From an uncultured Alphaproteobacteria bacterium (GTDB lineage Bacteria; Pseudomonadota; Alphaproteobacteria; Rhodobacterales; Rhodobacteraceae): DNA of 32,363 nt. Shown here in pieces: positions 16,475 through 26,452 of the stretch. A program made the position numbers and the translations under genes. Below the pieces are notes generated by a model. The model was not told the origin of the DNA. It worked only from the letters and a program-made list of their open reading frames with translations, and searched no databases. Position 1 is the first letter of the stretch. Each line of letters begins with the position of its first letter. The stretch lies in NCBI GenBank assembly GCA_902581005.1, contig CACHMT010000013.1:1-32363 (forward strand). Direction: 5' to 3'.

Positions 16475-16842
16475 CACAAAACCTCCGGAGCTAGTGATAC
16501 AATTTTCATAAACTTCTTCAATCTAAGCTCCCTAACAACAGGCCCAAATATTCTTGTTCCAATTGGTTCACCTGAATTGCTCAACAGTACGGCAGCATTA
16601 GTATCGAACTTAATTGAACTCCCGTCTTGTCTATGAATTTGCTTTGAGGTTCTGACAATTACGGCTCTTCTGACTTCACCTTTCTTGACTTTACCTCTCG
16701 GTATAGCTTCTTTTATAGTTACAACTATAACATCTCCAACCGAAGCGTACTTTCTTTTAGCACCACCCAATACTTTTATGCATTGGACCCTCTTCGCTCC
16801 TGAGTTATCGGCAACGTCGAGGTTGCTCTGCATTTGTATCAT
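16474..16842 (-). CDS. rplN: 50S ribosomal protein L14
   Basis: Interface protein that contacts h14 of 16S rRNA. 122 residues: [20 protein letters not shown], then [17 protein letters not shown] and a C-terminus ending [12 protein letters not shown]. First gene of the spc block, after a 59-nt gap that carries a TATAAT. Its stop overlaps the rplX start. Confidence 0.98.
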   Translation of the reverse strand: MIQMQSNLDVADNSGAKRVQCIKVLGGAKRKYASVGDVIVVTIKEAIPRGKVKKGEVRRAVIVRTSKQIHRQDGSSIKFDTNAAVLLSNSGEPIGTRIFGPVVRELRLKKFMKIVSLAPEVL

Positions 16843-16866
16843 TTTTTTCTCCCGACCTTTAGGTTA

Positions 16867-16872
16867 ATTATA
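16867..16872 (-). promoter_or_regulatory. TATAAT box before rplN (candidate spc promoter)
   Basis: A perfect -10 hexamer lies 24 nt before the rplN ATG, in the 59-nt gap between the S10 and spc blocks, where E. coli has its spc promoter. No good -35 box is present at 16-19 nt and there is no TG extension, so it may be chance in AT-rich DNA. Confidence 0.3.
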
Positions 16873-16901
16873 CCCTGGTTTCGATTAATATTTTTTGTTC
16901 T

Positions 16902-17129
16902 CTACTCTATAACTTCCCATCGCTTCGTCTTGGAAATGGGTACCGTTTCTCTTATCTTTACTGTGTCTCCCGATTTGTAAGAGTTGTTATCACCGTGTGC
17001 CCTATACTTTTTTGATCTTCTAATGGTTTTTTTAAGCACAGGATGTTTAAATCTTCTCTCAACTGAAACCGTCAATGTATTTTGGTTTAACGTGCTAACT
17101 ACTGTTCCTTGCAATACTCTTTTTGGCAT
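16902..17129 (-). CDS. rpsQ: 30S ribosomal protein S17
   Basis: Early-assembly 16S rRNA-binding protein. 75 residues: [57 protein letters not shown] start at the ATG at 17129 (GGAG about 6 nt upstream) and not at the preceding in-frame TTG. Last gene of the S10 block, 12 nt after rpmC. Confidence 0.97.
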   Translation of the reverse strand: MPKRVLQGTVVSTLNQNTLTVSVERRFKHPVLKKTIRRSKKYRAHGDNNSYKSGDTVKIRETVPISKTKRWEVIE

Positions 17130-17141
17130 CAAAATCTCCGA

Positions 17142-17336
17142 TTATACTTTCTCAACTTTTGAATTAAGTACCGTTAATATTCTAGCTATTGTCCGCCTAA
17201 CAAATCGAACCCTAGCTGTGTTTTCAAGCTGCCCACCTGCTTTTTGAAACCTAAGGTTAAATGATTCCTTCTTCAGCTTTTCAAGCTCTCCCTCTAGCTC
17301 TTCGATACTTTTGTCCCTGATATCTTTAATCTTCAT
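17142..17336 (-). CDS. rpmC: 50S ribosomal protein L29
   Basis: Small helical protein at the tunnel exit, near the docking site for trigger factor and SRP. 64 residues forming a two-helix hairpin: [19 protein letters not shown] and [20 protein letters not shown]. Length and position between rplP and rpsQ are standard. Confidence 0.97.
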   Translation of the reverse strand: MKIKDIRDKSIEELEGELEKLKKESFNLRFQKAGGQLENTARVRFVRRTIARILTVLNSKVEKV

Positions 17337-17362
17337 TGTCTCTTTCTAACCTCTTCAAAATC

Positions 17363-17776
17363 CTACCAATCCTGCCTAATAACAAATCTACATTTGACGG
17401 GAAGCTTCATTGCCGCCAGTCGCAGGCCTTCCTTTGCTATTAACTCAGATACGCCGTCAACCTCAAACATAATTCTGCCTGGCTTAACCTTGGCCACCCA
17501 GCGATCGACTGAACCTTTCCCTTTACCCATTCTTACCTCTATAGGCTTAGCTGTTACTGGGACATCAGGAAAAATTCTTATCCAAACTCTACCCTGCCTT
17601 TTCATATGCCGGGTGAGGGCCCTACGAGCTGCCTCAATTTGTCTTGCCGTAATTCTTTCAGGCTCTGTAGCTTTCAATGCGTAGTTACCAAAATTAACAG
17701 TGTACCCACCCTTCGCCAGTCCATGTATACGACCCTTGTGCTGTTTCCGAAACTTAGTTTTTTTTGGTTGTAACAT
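17363..17776 (-). CDS. rplP: 50S ribosomal protein L16
   Basis: Positions tRNA near the A site. 137 residues: [40 protein letters not shown], then [20 protein letters not shown] with the conserved arginine that is hydroxylated in some bacteria. Two nucleotides separate it from rpsC, so translation is almost certainly coupled. Confidence 0.98.
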   Translation of the reverse strand: MLQPKKTKFRKQHKGRIHGLAKGGYTVNFGNYALKATEPERITARQIEAARRALTRHMKRQGRVWIRIFPDVPVTAKPIEVRMGKGKGSVDRWVAKVKPGRIMFEVDGVSELIAKEGLRLAAMKLPVKCRFVIRQDW

Positions 17777-17778
17777 TT

Positions 17779-18504
17779 TTAATTTGCTCTTTCCTGAGGC
17801 ATATTTGAGCTTTTTTGGGCTCTAGATGGACTCTCTTTTAATTCACTCAGCCTTCTATCTCTCGCAGAGGGATCATGCTCCATGATGTCACCCTTAAAGA
17901 TCCATACTTTTACACCGATTATACCGTAAGCTGTGCTGCTTTCAGCAACACAGTAATCTATATCGGCTCGGAGTGTATGTCGTGGTACTCTACCCTCAGA
18001 ATACCATTCCGTCCGAGCTATCTCTGCACCCCCTAAACGGCCGGATATGTCAACTCTTATGCCTAATGCACCCATACGCATTGCATTTTGCACTGCTCTC
18101 TTCATCGCTCTCCTAAAAGATACTCTTCTTTCTAGCTGCTGAGCGATGCTTTCAGCTACAAGTGCCGCATCAGTTTCTGGCTTCCTTACTTCCAAAACAT
18201 TTAACAATAACTCACTACTAGTCAGCTTCGAAAGAGCCTTTCTCAAAGTTTCAATATCGGAACCTTTTTTACCTATGATTACGCCTGGCCTGGCAGCATG
18301 TATTGTAACTCTACATTTTTTATGCGGCCTCTCGATGACTACTCTACTAATACCCGCTTGAGCACAATTAACTTTAACGTATTTACGAATTTCCAAATCT
18401 TGATGTAGCAGTTCACCAAATTCACGTCTCCCAGCAAACCAAACGCTCTCCCACGTTCTATTTACTTGAAGTCTTAATCCTATAGGATTTATTTTTTGTC
18501 CCAT
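17779..18504 (-). CDS. rpsC: 30S ribosomal protein S3
   Basis: mRNA-entry helicase-site protein of the 30S head. 241 residues. N-terminal [20 protein letters not shown] type II domain (about 40-110) with the GxxG-type [10 protein letters not shown], then the C-terminal domain with [17 protein letters not shown]. The last 30 residues ([18 protein letters not shown]) form a polar, probably disordered tail. Five nucleotides after rplV. Confidence 0.98.
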   Translation of the reverse strand: MGQKINPIGLRLQVNRTWESVWFAGRREFGELLHQDLEIRKYVKVNCAQAGISRVVIERPHKKCRVTIHAARPGVIIGKKGSDIETLRKALSKLTSSELLLNVLEVRKPETDAALVAESIAQQLERRVSFRRAMKRAVQNAMRMGALGIRVDISGRLGGAEIARTEWYSEGRVPRHTLRADIDYCVAESSTAYGIIGVKVWIFKGDIMEHDPSARDRRLSELKESPSRAQKSSNMPQERAN

Positions 18505-18509
18505 GGGTT

Positions 18510-18890
18510 TTATTCCTCTTCTTTATTCTGTCTAACTACTATTGTTATTTGGCTGAAAGGCTTGAGTATTCTTCCGTAACGACCTCTAGCTCGTGGCCTA
18601 CCTCTTTTGAGCACCATGTTCTTTCCAACGTAAGCACTTTGGACAATGAGCTCGTCTACATCAAGTCCGTGATTATTTTCTGCATTTGCTATGGCACTTT
18701 GTAGACAATTTGACACCTCTTTTGCTACTCGCTTCTTTGAAAATCTCAGGTCAGATAGTGCTTTTGTTACAGGCTTATTTCTTATAAGCTGCGCAACTAA
18801 GTTGAGCTTTTGTGGACTAGTCTTGATCATTCTAAGCTTAGCCATAGCTTCATTATCTCCAACTCTGCGACCATTTTTTTCCTTTGACAT
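18510..18890 (-). CDS. rplV: 50S ribosomal protein L22
   Basis: Lines the peptide exit tunnel. 126 residues from [20 protein letters not shown], which fits the alphaproteobacterial N-terminus better than any alternative. A longer frame runs back to 18959, but its first 23 codons lie inside rpsS. The ATG at 18890 is 4 nt after the rpsS stop and has AGAGGA about 10 nt upstream, so it is the real start. [19 protein letters not shown] and the hairpin-loop sequence [12 protein letters not shown] are family signatures. Confidence 0.96.
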   Translation of the reverse strand: MSKEKNGRRVGDNEAMAKLRMIKTSPQKLNLVAQLIRNKPVTKALSDLRFSKKRVAKEVSNCLQSAIANAENNHGLDVDELIVQSAYVGKNMVLKRGRPRARGRYGRILKPFSQITIVVRQNKEEE

Positions 18891-18894
18891 TGAT

Positions 18895-19173
18895 TTATTT
18901 CCTCTTAGCTTTTTTGTCGGCCGCATGACCATAATAGGTTCGTGTTGGGCTATACTCACCCAATTTTTGTCCTATCATCTCCTCGGAAACCATCACTGGT
19001 ATGTGCTTACGTCCGTTGTAAACACCAAATGTCAAACCTACGAACTGCGGCAATATTGTCGATCTACGAGACCAAGTTTTTATTACCTCTTTACTACCTT
19101 TTTCTCTAACAAGCTCAGCTTTTTTTAGAAGATGGGAATCAACAAATGGTCCTTTCCACGCAGATCTAGCCAT
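18895..19173 (-). CDS. rpsS: 30S ribosomal protein S19
   Basis: Head protein forming a dimer with S13 near the A-site finger. 92 residues: [60 protein letters not shown] and the tail [17 protein letters not shown]. One nucleotide after rplB. Its last codons supply the Shine-Dalgarno of rplV. Confidence 0.98.
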   Translation of the reverse strand: MARSAWKGPFVDSHLLKKAELVREKGSKEVIKTWSRRSTILPQFVGLTFGVYNGRKHIPVMVSEEMIGQKLGEYSPTRTYYGHAADKKAKRK

Positions 19174-19174
19174 A

Positions 19175-20017
19175 TTATCTTCTTCCTTTCTTCTTTAAAT
19201 GTCGTGAGCGTATAATGTATTTGTCGGTATCCTTGTTTGACCGCGTCTTAGCTCCCTTGGTAGGCTTTCCCCAAGGCGTAACAGGGTGTCTTCCGCCCGA
19301 TGTTCTACCCTCTCCTCCACCGTGAGGGTGATCGATTGGATTCATTACAACGCCACGGACAGTTGGCCTTCTTCCTAGATATCTTGATCTACCAGCTTTT
19401 CCGAGATTTTGGTTAGAATTGTCTGGATTAGAAACCGCTCCAACTGTAGCCCTGCACTCTTGCCTAACAACTCTTACCTCTCCCGAGGACAATCGCAATT
19501 GAGCATATCCTCCATCTCTGCCGATAAACTGCGCATAGGCACCAGCGGATCTCGCGATTTGTCCACCTTTACCTTGCTTAAATTCTATGTTGTGAACTAT
19601 CGTTCCCACAGGCATACTTGAAAAGGGCATAGCATTCCCCGGCTTAACATCGGCTTTTTCTGCAGATATTACGGTGTCACCGGCCTTAAGCCGCTGAGGG
19701 GCCAGAATATAAGACTTTTGTTTATCCTCATAAACAATTAATGCAATAAAGGCGGATCGATTTGGATCATATTCAATTCTTTCCACAGTTGCGGTAATAC
19801 CAGTTTTCGAACGTTTGAAGTCTATTTCCCTATATAGCCTTTTTGCACCGCCTCCTTGATGCCTAACTGTAATCCGTCCTAAATTATTGCGCCCACCCTT
19901 TTTGGTTAAACCTCTGGTAAGTGTTTTTTCGGGTCTACCCCTCCATAATCCTGATTTATCAACTAACACAAGACCTCGTTGCCCAGGTGATGTTGGTTTA
20001 TAATTCTTTAGCGCCAT
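19175..20017 (-). CDS. rplB: 50S ribosomal protein L2
   Basis: Needed for subunit joining and the peptidyl-transferase environment. 280 residues: [20 protein letters not shown], the OB-fold and SH3-like domains, and near the end the universally conserved [20 protein letters not shown] with the functionally critical histidine. 21 nt after rplW. Confidence 0.98.
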   Translation of the reverse strand: MALKNYKPTSPGQRGLVLVDKSGLWRGRPEKTLTRGLTKKGGRNNLGRITVRHQGGGAKRLYREIDFKRSKTGITATVERIEYDPNRSAFIALIVYEDKQKSYILAPQRLKAGDTVISAEKADVKPGNAMPFSSMPVGTIVHNIEFKQGKGGQIARSAGAYAQFIGRDGGYAQLRLSSGEVRVVRQECRATVGAVSNPDNSNQNLGKAGRSRYLGRRPTVRGVVMNPIDHPHGGGEGRTSGGRHPVTPWGKPTKGAKTRSNKDTDKYIIRSRHLKKKGRR

Positions 20018-20038
20018 CTTTCCTACCTCGATACCAAC

Positions 20039-20326
20039 TTAAAGACCGGAAGTAACATCTATTGTGTTACCTTCTTCAAGCATCACATATGCTCGTTTTA
20101 TATCTCTCTGCTTTCCCAGTTGACCACGAAAGCGTTTTCTCTTGCCTTTTGTTATACTCGTATTAACCGCCTTAACCTTTACTTTGAAAAGTTCCTCTAT
20201 TGCCTGTTTAATCTCAGCTTTACTTGATTTCATAGCAACCTCAAATACTACTCCGCCTACCTCGGAAGCTAATGTGGCTTTTTCGGTTATTATGGGACGA
20301 CGAATTATATCATAGTTACTTTTCAT
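20039..20326 (-). CDS. rplW: 50S ribosomal protein L23
   Basis: Tunnel-exit protein that docks trigger factor and SRP. 95 residues: [55 protein letters not shown]. Its ATG overlaps the rplD stop (ATGA, 20326-20323), a coupled pair. Confidence 0.97.
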   Translation of the reverse strand: MKSNYDIIRRPIITEKATLASEVGGVVFEVAMKSSKAEIKQAIEELFKVKVKAVNTSITKGKRKRFRGQLGKQRDIKRAYVMLEEGNTIDVTSGL

Positions 20327-20943
20327 TGAAGCTTTTCCTCCAACTCTTTTAGTGCTGCCGAGGTTATCAACAATTGATCTTTCCTCAGAATATCGTAAAC
20401 ATTTATTCCATTTACGCTCAAAACATCCCTATTTGTTAGCCTCTTAGTAAACTTCGCCAAACCTTTAGACTTTTCTTGATCGTCTATAATCAAAAGGTTT
20501 TGCCAACCATACTTGTCGAAAATTTTGACTAAATCCTTTGTTTTTTCAAAATTAGTTTTTATTTCATCAACGAATATCACCTTTCCTGAGGAAACTTTAC
20601 TTGATAAAGCATGCTTTATTCCTAGCTTTCTAAATTTCTTGTTAAGACCGTGACTGTGACTTCGTGGTTTCGGCCCTTTATATACCCCTCCTTTTCTAAA
20701 AATTGGGGCGTTTCTGTCGCCATGCCTAGCTCCGCCAGTACCTTTTTGCCTATAAATCTTTGATTTGGAGTAACTCCCCTCGGACCTTGTTTTTACTGAG
20801 TGACTTCCCTGTTGTCTGCGTGCTAATTGCCACCTCACAACCCTACTGAGAATATCCTTTCTTGGCTCCAGAGAGAAAATTTCATCTGACAACGTCACCG
20901 CCTTCGCCTTACCTGTCTCAATGTTAAGTAATTCAGCTTTCAT
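20323..20943 (-). CDS. rplD: 50S ribosomal protein L4
   Basis: Tunnel-constriction protein; in enterobacteria it also represses its own operon. 206 residues: [20 protein letters not shown], the extended loop [20 protein letters not shown], then [12 protein letters not shown]. It overlaps rplC by 11 nt and rplW by 4 nt. No E. coli-type L4 leader can exist upstream because tuf lies 13 nt before rpsJ. Confidence 0.97.
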   Translation of the reverse strand: MKAELLNIETGKAKAVTLSDEIFSLEPRKDILSRVVRWQLARRQQGSHSVKTRSEGSYSKSKIYRQKGTGGARHGDRNAPIFRKGGVYKGPKPRSHSHGLNKKFRKLGIKHALSSKVSSGKVIFVDEIKTNFEKTKDLVKIFDKYGWQNLLIIDDQEKSKGLAKFTKRLTNRDVLSVNGINVYDILRKDQLLITSAALKELEEKLQ

Positions 20944-21703
20944 CGTCTTTTACCTTCTCTTCTACAGGGCTTTGATCTGCAGGTTTAGTAACTACAGCTT
21001 GGTTTTCTAAGTCCGTTTTATTATTTTCTCTACCTTTAATTGCCGCGGGTGTAGGCGCATCATTATTTACAGGTTTTTTTACTGCATCGGATATCGTTAC
21101 CCAGCCCCCTCTAGCACCGGGAACCGCCCCCCTTACTAATATTAATCCAGCTTCTTCATCTGTGCTCACAACCTCTAAATTCTGTGTCGTAACCTTTCTC
21201 GATCCCATATGCCCCGCCATTTTTTTTCCCTTGAATACCCTTCCCGGATCTTGGCACTGACCCGTTGAACCATGGGACCTGTGGGAAATAGAAACACCAT
21301 GACTAGCTCTAAGACCTCCAAAGTTATGTCTTTTCATCGCACCAGCAAATCCCTTACCTATAGAAATACCAGACACGTCAACGAGTTGGCCCTCAACATA
21401 GTGATTTGCAGTGATTTGTGATCCCACATCTATAAGATTCTCGCTTGATACTCTAAATTCCTTTAGCACCCTTTTCACCTCGACTTTTGAGGCTGCAAAA
21501 TAGCTCCTCATAGGTTTGCTAATATTTTTTGCTTTAGCCAATCCCGATCCTAACTGAACAGCTGTATATCCATCTTTCTCCATGGTCCGTCTAGCTACAA
21601 CCTTTAGATCATCTAAAAGAAGAACCGTTACAGGGACTTGTCTTCCGTCTTCATTGAAAATGCGAGACATTCCTATTTTCTTTGCGATAACTCCCGTACG
21701 CAT
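20933..21703 (-). CDS. rplC: 50S ribosomal protein L3 with long C-terminal tail
   Basis: Primary 23S rRNA binder. 256 residues against about 205-220 usual. The conserved core begins [20 protein letters not shown] and includes [20 protein letters not shown] and [20 protein letters not shown], with the glutamine that is methylated in E. coli. From about residue 210 the tail is polar and low-complexity ([18 protein letters not shown]), probably disordered and on the surface. Overlaps the start of rplD by 11 nt. Confidence 0.97.
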   Translation of the reverse strand: MRTGVIAKKIGMSRIFNEDGRQVPVTVLLLDDLKVVARRTMEKDGYTAVQLGSGLAKAKNISKPMRSYFAASKVEVKRVLKEFRVSSENLIDVGSQITANHYVEGQLVDVSGISIGKGFAGAMKRHNFGGLRASHGVSISHRSHGSTGQCQDPGRVFKGKKMAGHMGSRKVTTQNLEVVSTDEEAGLILVRGAVPGARGGWVTISDAVKKPVNNDAPTPAAIKGRENNKTDLENQAVVTKPADQSPVEEKVKDDES

Positions 21704-21726
21704 ACGTTTGTTGCTCCTTCTTTACT

Positions 21727-22035
21727 TCAAAGTTTAATTTCTACGTCCACACCTGCCGCCAAGTCAAGCTTCATAAGAGCATCAACAGTTTGCGGGGTGG
21801 GATCCACAATATCTAAAAGTCGTTTATGCGTTCGCATTTCAAATTGCTCTCTACTTTTTTTGTCTACATGTGGGCTTCTAAGAACTGTATACCTCTCTAC
21901 TTTGTTGGGTAAGGGTATCGGACCGCGAACTTGCGCTCCGGTACGCTTTGCTGTAGACACAATCTCCTGTGTGCTGGTATCCAACACTCTATAGTCGAAT
22001 GCCTTTAACCTTATTCGTATACTTTGGTTTTGCAT
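21727..22035 (-). CDS. rpsJ: 30S ribosomal protein S10 (NusE)
   Basis: Head protein that also acts with NusB in antitermination and links NusG to the ribosome. 102 residues: [40 protein letters not shown], and [20 protein letters not shown]. First of the S10 genes, 13 nt after tuf, so it is transcribed as a continuation of the str block. Confidence 0.98.
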   Translation of the reverse strand: MQNQSIRIRLKAFDYRVLDTSTQEIVSTAKRTGAQVRGPIPLPNKVERYTVLRSPHVDKKSREQFEMRTHKRLLDIVDPTPQTVDALMKLDLAAGVDVEIKL

Positions 22036-22048
22036 CTATACCTTCTCT

Positions 22049-23224
22049 TTACTCGATAATCTTAGATACAACACCCGCACCGACTGTCCTACCACCTTCT
22101 CTAATTGCGAATCTCAATTTCTCTTCCATAGCAATTGGAGCGATTAATTCAACTTCAAACTTAAGGTTATCTCCAGGCATGACCATCTCTGTTCCGGAAG
22201 GAAGCTGAACAGTTCCTGTAACATCTGTGGTTCGAAAGTAAAACTGCGGTCTGTAATTACCAAAGAACGGTGTATGTCTACCCCCTTCATCTTTAGTAAG
22301 AATGTAAGCCTCGGCTTCAAATTTAGTGTGAGGCGTAACAGACCCAGGTTTAACAAGACATTGTCCACGTTCGACACCATCGCGTTCGGTACCTCTCAGT
22401 AAAGCGCCAATGTTGTCACCTGCTTCACCTCTGTCAAGCAACTTTCTAAACATCTCAACACCTGTACAAACTGTTTTGGTGGTTTCCCTAATACCTACTA
22501 TCTCAATTTCATCTCCATTGTTAATCACACCACGCTCCACACGTCCTGTAACAACGGTCCCCCGACCTGAAATCGAAAATACATCTTCAATAGGCATGAG
22601 AAATGGCTGATCAATAGGCCTATCAGGCGTGGGTATAGACTCATCTACCGCTTTCATAAGCTCAGCGATCTTCTTAGAACCAATCTCTTCGTCTCTATCT
22701 TCCAGCGCAGCTAAAGCCGAACCAGAAATTATAGGAATGTCATCTCCTGGGAACTCGTAAGATGAAAGCAGTTCTCTCACTTCCATTTCAACTAGTTCTA
22801 ATAACTCTGGATCATCAACCTGATCAACTTTGTTCAAAAAAACAACCAGTGCTGGAACACCGACTTGTCTTGCTAGCAAAATGTGCTCTCTTGTTTGGGG
22901 CATTGGACCATCAGCTGCATTCACAACTAAAATAGCTCCGTCCATTTGCGCGGCTCCAGTAATCATATTCTTAACATAATCGGCGTGGCCGGGGCAATCT
23001 ACGTGCGCATAATGCCTCGCATCTGTCTCGTATTCTACATGAGCAGTTGAGATAGTTATTCCCCTAGCTTTTTCCTCAGGCGCATTATCGATTTGATCGT
23101 ACGCTCTAAAGTCACCAAACTGCTTAGTTATTGCTGCTGTTAAGGTAGTTTTTCCGTGGTCAACGTGCCCTATAGTTCCGACGTTTACGTGGGGTTTATT
23201 TCGTTCGAATTTTTCTTTTGCCAT
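22049..23224 (-). CDS. tuf: Elongation factor Tu
   Basis: GTPase that delivers aminoacyl-tRNA to the ribosome. 391 residues, full length. G1 GHVDHGKT at 19-26, G3 DCPGH at 76-80 and G4 NKVD at 131-134. Domain 2 starts near [20 protein letters not shown], and it ends [15 protein letters not shown]. Lies 35 nt after fusA. Many Proteobacteria have a second tuf copy near tRNA-Trp and secE; that region is outside this window. Confidence 0.98.
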   Translation of the reverse strand: MAKEKFERNKPHVNVGTIGHVDHGKTTLTAAITKQFGDFRAYDQIDNAPEEKARGITISTAHVEYETDARHYAHVDCPGHADYVKNMITGAAQMDGAILVVNAADGPMPQTREHILLARQVGVPALVVFLNKVDQVDDPELLELVEMEVRELLSSYEFPGDDIPIISGSALAALEDRDEEIGSKKIAELMKAVDESIPTPDRPIDQPFLMPIEDVFSISGRGTVVTGRVERGVINNGDEIEIVGIRETTKTVCTGVEMFRKLLDRGEAGDNIGALLRGTERDGVERGQCLVKPGSVTPHTKFEAEAYILTKDEGGRHTPFFGNYRPQFYFRTTDVTGTVQLPSGTEMVMPGDNLKFEVELIAPIAMEEKLRFAIREGGRTVGAGVVSKIIE

Positions 23225-23259
23225 TTTTTTCTCCTCTTCTTTAGAATTCCTTTTTTAAC

Positions 23260-25377
23260 TTAAGCAAACTTGGCTTGTATTTCTTCAGAAATATTTGATG
23301 GTACAGCCTCATACTTCTCAAAAATCATTGTAAACTGAGCTCGTCCTGACGACATAGACCTTAGATTATTAATGTAACCAAACATATTAGCGAGTGGTAC
23401 GAGTGAATTTACTACTATGGCGTTTCCTCTCGTTTCCTGTCCAGTAACCATGCCACGACGAGATGTTAGATCACCAATAATATTACCGGTATACTCATCA
23501 GGCGTGACTACTTCAACTTTCATTATAGGTTCTAGCAGCTTTGCTCCTGCCTTTTTCAATCCATCTCTCATGGCCGCTCTCGAAGCGATTTCGAATGCCA
23601 ATACACTTGAGTCTACATCATGTTGAGCGCCATCAACCAATGCCACCTTGAAGTCGATTACGGGGAACCCTGCCAATGGCCCACTATCCATTACAGACTG
23701 TATCCCTTTTTCCACCCCAGGTATATACTCCTTAGGCACTGCTCCTCCCACTATTTTACTTTCAAATGAATAACCTTCACCGGGATCAGTTGGAGAAATG
23801 ATTAACTTCACCCTGGCGAACTGACCAGCTCCGCCAGACTGCTTTTTATGAGTGTAATCAATTTCAGCCTCATTGCTAACTGTCTCTCTATAAGCAACCT
23901 GTGGCGCGCCTATATTTGCCTCAACTTTGAACTCTCTCTTTAGTCTATCAACTAAAATATCTAAATGTAGTTCACCCATGCCTTTCATTATTGTCTGCCC
24001 AGACTCTAGATCGGTTTCAACTCTAAAAGATGGATCTTCTGCGGCCAATCTCTGCAATCCAGCTGACATTTTCTCTTGGTCATTCTTAGTTTTTGGTTCA
24101 ACTGCAATCTCGATTACAGGATCCGGAAATGTCATCGTTTCCAAAACAACCGGTTTAACTGTGTCGCATATAGTGTCTCCTGTTGTTGTGTCTTTTAGGC
24201 CCGCCAATGCAATTATGTCTCCAGCATAGGCTTCATCAATCTCTTCTCTATTGTTGGAGTGCATCATCATCATACGCCCAACACGCTCTTTTTTACCTTT
24301 TGTAGAGTTTAAAAAGCTATCTCCTTTTTTTATAACGCCTGAATATATGCGTGTGAAGGTTAGTGACCCAACAAAAGGATCATTCATTATCTTAAATGCT
24401 AACCCAGAAAAAGGTTGACTATCGTCTGCTGATCTCTCTATATCTCTCACTTCATTTTCATCGCCCGGTTTAAACCCCATGTATGCGGGTACATCTAACG
24501 GGCCTGGTAAATAGTCAATTACTGCATTAAGTAGAGGCTGCACTCCCTTGTTCTTAAAGGCCGACCCGCAAAGTACGGGCACAAAAGCCATACTGAGAGT
24601 ACCCTTTCGCAAAAGATCTCTTAGGGTTAGTTCATCTGGCTCTTCTCCTTCAAGATATTTTTCCATCACCACGTCATCCATCTCTACGGCAATCTCAATC
24701 ATCTCTGCCCTATACTTTTCAGCAGTTTCGATCAGATCAGGTCTAATGTCCTGACACGTCCAACTTGCTCCTAGATCTTCTCCAGCCCAAGTCCATTCCT
24801 TCATAGTGACTAAATCAATTATTCCTTCGAGGTTCGTTTCTGAACCAATAGGCAATTGTATTGGACATGGAGTTGCTCCTGTTCGATCTTTTATCATTTT
24901 CACACACTGAAAATAGTCGGCTCCTATTTTGTCCATCTTGTTTACAAACACAATTCGTGGAACTTTGTATCTGTCGGCCTGTCTCCATACGGTCTCGGTC
25001 TGGGGCTCTACGCCTGCGTTGGCATCCAATACACAAACTGCCCCATCTAAAACAGCGAGTGATCTTTCAACTTCTATCGTAAAATCTACGTGTCCTGGTG
25101 TATCAATTATGTTGAAACGGTGTTTCGGTGATAGTGGCTTTTCACCATCTTCTGTTCTCTCCCAAAATGTTGTAGTAGCAGCTGAGGTAATCGTTATCCC
25201 TCTTTCCTGTTCCTGCTCCATCCAGTCCATTGTTGCGGCTCCGTCGTGCACTTCTCCGATTTTATGAGACTTTCCTGTGTAGTAAAGTATCCTCTCTGTA
25301 CACGTGGTCTTTCCGGCATCGATATGAGCCATTATTCCGAAGTTTCTGTAAAGATTTAAAGTATATTCTCTAGACAT
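23260..25377 (-). CDS. fusA: Elongation factor G
   Basis: Translocation GTPase, also used in ribosome recycling. 705 residues, full length. G1 AHIDAGKTT at 17-25, G3 DTPGH at 92-96, G4 NKMD at 146-149, and the domain IV loop near [16 protein letters not shown]-like sequence ([20 protein letters not shown]). The C-terminal domain has [15 protein letters not shown]. It is of the canonical EF-G1 type; I see no sign of a fusidic-acid-resistance FusB or a second paralogue here. 16 nt after rpsG. Confidence 0.98.
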   Translation of the reverse strand: MSREYTLNLYRNFGIMAHIDAGKTTCTERILYYTGKSHKIGEVHDGAATMDWMEQEQERGITITSAATTTFWERTEDGEKPLSPKHRFNIIDTPGHVDFTIEVERSLAVLDGAVCVLDANAGVEPQTETVWRQADRYKVPRIVFVNKMDKIGADYFQCVKMIKDRTGATPCPIQLPIGSETNLEGIIDLVTMKEWTWAGEDLGASWTCQDIRPDLIETAEKYRAEMIEIAVEMDDVVMEKYLEGEEPDELTLRDLLRKGTLSMAFVPVLCGSAFKNKGVQPLLNAVIDYLPGPLDVPAYMGFKPGDENEVRDIERSADDSQPFSGLAFKIMNDPFVGSLTFTRIYSGVIKKGDSFLNSTKGKKERVGRMMMMHSNNREEIDEAYAGDIIALAGLKDTTTGDTICDTVKPVVLETMTFPDPVIEIAVEPKTKNDQEKMSAGLQRLAAEDPSFRVETDLESGQTIMKGMGELHLDILVDRLKREFKVEANIGAPQVAYRETVSNEAEIDYTHKKQSGGAGQFARVKLIISPTDPGEGYSFESKIVGGAVPKEYIPGVEKGIQSVMDSGPLAGFPVIDFKVALVDGAQHDVDSSVLAFEIASRAAMRDGLKKAGAKLLEPIMKVEVVTPDEYTGNIIGDLTSRRGMVTGQETRGNAIVVNSLVPLANMFGYINNLRSMSSGRAQFTMIFEKYEAVPSNISEEIQAKFA

Positions 25378-25393
25378 ATTTATTACTCTTCCG

Positions 25394-25867
<474 letters not shown>

Positions 25868-25876
25868 TTATTTCAC

Positions 25877-26248
25877 TTACTTTGGTTTCTTTGCGCCGTA
25901 TTTTGATCTGCGTTGTTTTCTGTCTTTAACACCCTGCGTATCTAACACTCCCCTGAGCACATGATAACGAACTCCAGGCAGGTCTTTCACTCTTCCACCT
26001 CTAATTAGTACAACTGAGTGCTCTTGAAGATTATGTGCTTCTCCTGGAATATAAGAAATAACCTCGTAACCATTAGTCAACCTAACTTTCGCAACCTTAC
26101 GCATGGCGGAGTTGGGTTTTTTTGGAGTTGTGGTATAAACTCTGGTACACACACCTCTCTTTTGCGGACAAGCTTGGAGATGCATCGACTTTTGCCTGTA
26201 TGTTCTAGGCTTTCTTGGCTTTCTTATCAACTGTTGTATAGTCGGCAT
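25877..26248 (-). CDS. rpsL: 30S ribosomal protein S12
   Basis: Decoding-centre protein. 123 residues: [56 protein letters not shown]. Lys43 in TPKKPNSA and Lys87 in GRVKDLP are the wild-type residues, so the common streptomycin-resistance substitutions are absent. First gene of the str block, preceded by a 204-nt gap with a strong promoter match. Confidence 0.98.
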   Translation of the reverse strand: MPTIQQLIRKPRKPRTYRQKSMHLQACPQKRGVCTRVYTTTPKKPNSAMRKVAKVRLTNGYEVISYIPGEAHNLQEHSVVLIRGGRVKDLPGVRYHVLRGVLDTQGVKDRKQRRSKYGAKKPK

Positions 26249-26363
26249 ATTGCCCTTAACCTTCCTTAAAATGGATCAACTAAGACCCTTTTCCACATTG
26301 CAGAGGATTAACTAATAAGTAATCATGCCTTTCAAATTTTTGAATGTTTAATTACAGATTCAA

Positions 26364-26394
26364 CGAATTTGCGCGAATTTATAAACTTAATTCG
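26364..26394. repeat. Repeated CGAATT boxes at the str promoter
   Basis: CGAATTT (26364-26370), GCG, CGAATTT (26374-26380) form a direct repeat across the expected start and -10. An inverted copy AATTCG is at 26389-26394 in the spacer. They could be operator half-sites or chance in AT-rich DNA. Confidence 0.35.
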
Positions 26395-26404
26395 TGACTG
26401 TCAA
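26376..26404 (-). promoter_or_regulatory. Candidate strong promoter of the str operon (rpsL)
   Basis: On the minus strand a perfect TTGACA (26404-26399) is followed either by TAAATT (26381-26376, 17-nt spacer) or by TATAAA (26383-26378, 15-nt spacer). The start would be near 26369, giving a leader of about 120 nt. The sequence just after the -10 is CGCGC, a GC-rich discriminator of the kind linked to stringent (ppGpp) control of ribosomal promoters (inference). Confidence 0.65.
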
Positions 26405-26452
26405 CACCAAATACGACTAAACTTGAATTGTGTGACTTTTATATCTTCCAAT

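Noticed and set aside
18891-18959. Longer rplV frame starting inside rpsS
   Set aside because: The 23 extra residues do not fit L22, while the ATG at 18890 has AGAGGA correctly placed and a normal N-terminus.
26405-26452. Intrinsic terminator after rpoC
   Set aside because: No GC stem followed by a T-tract on the minus strand; only AT-rich sequence leading to the TTGACA box.
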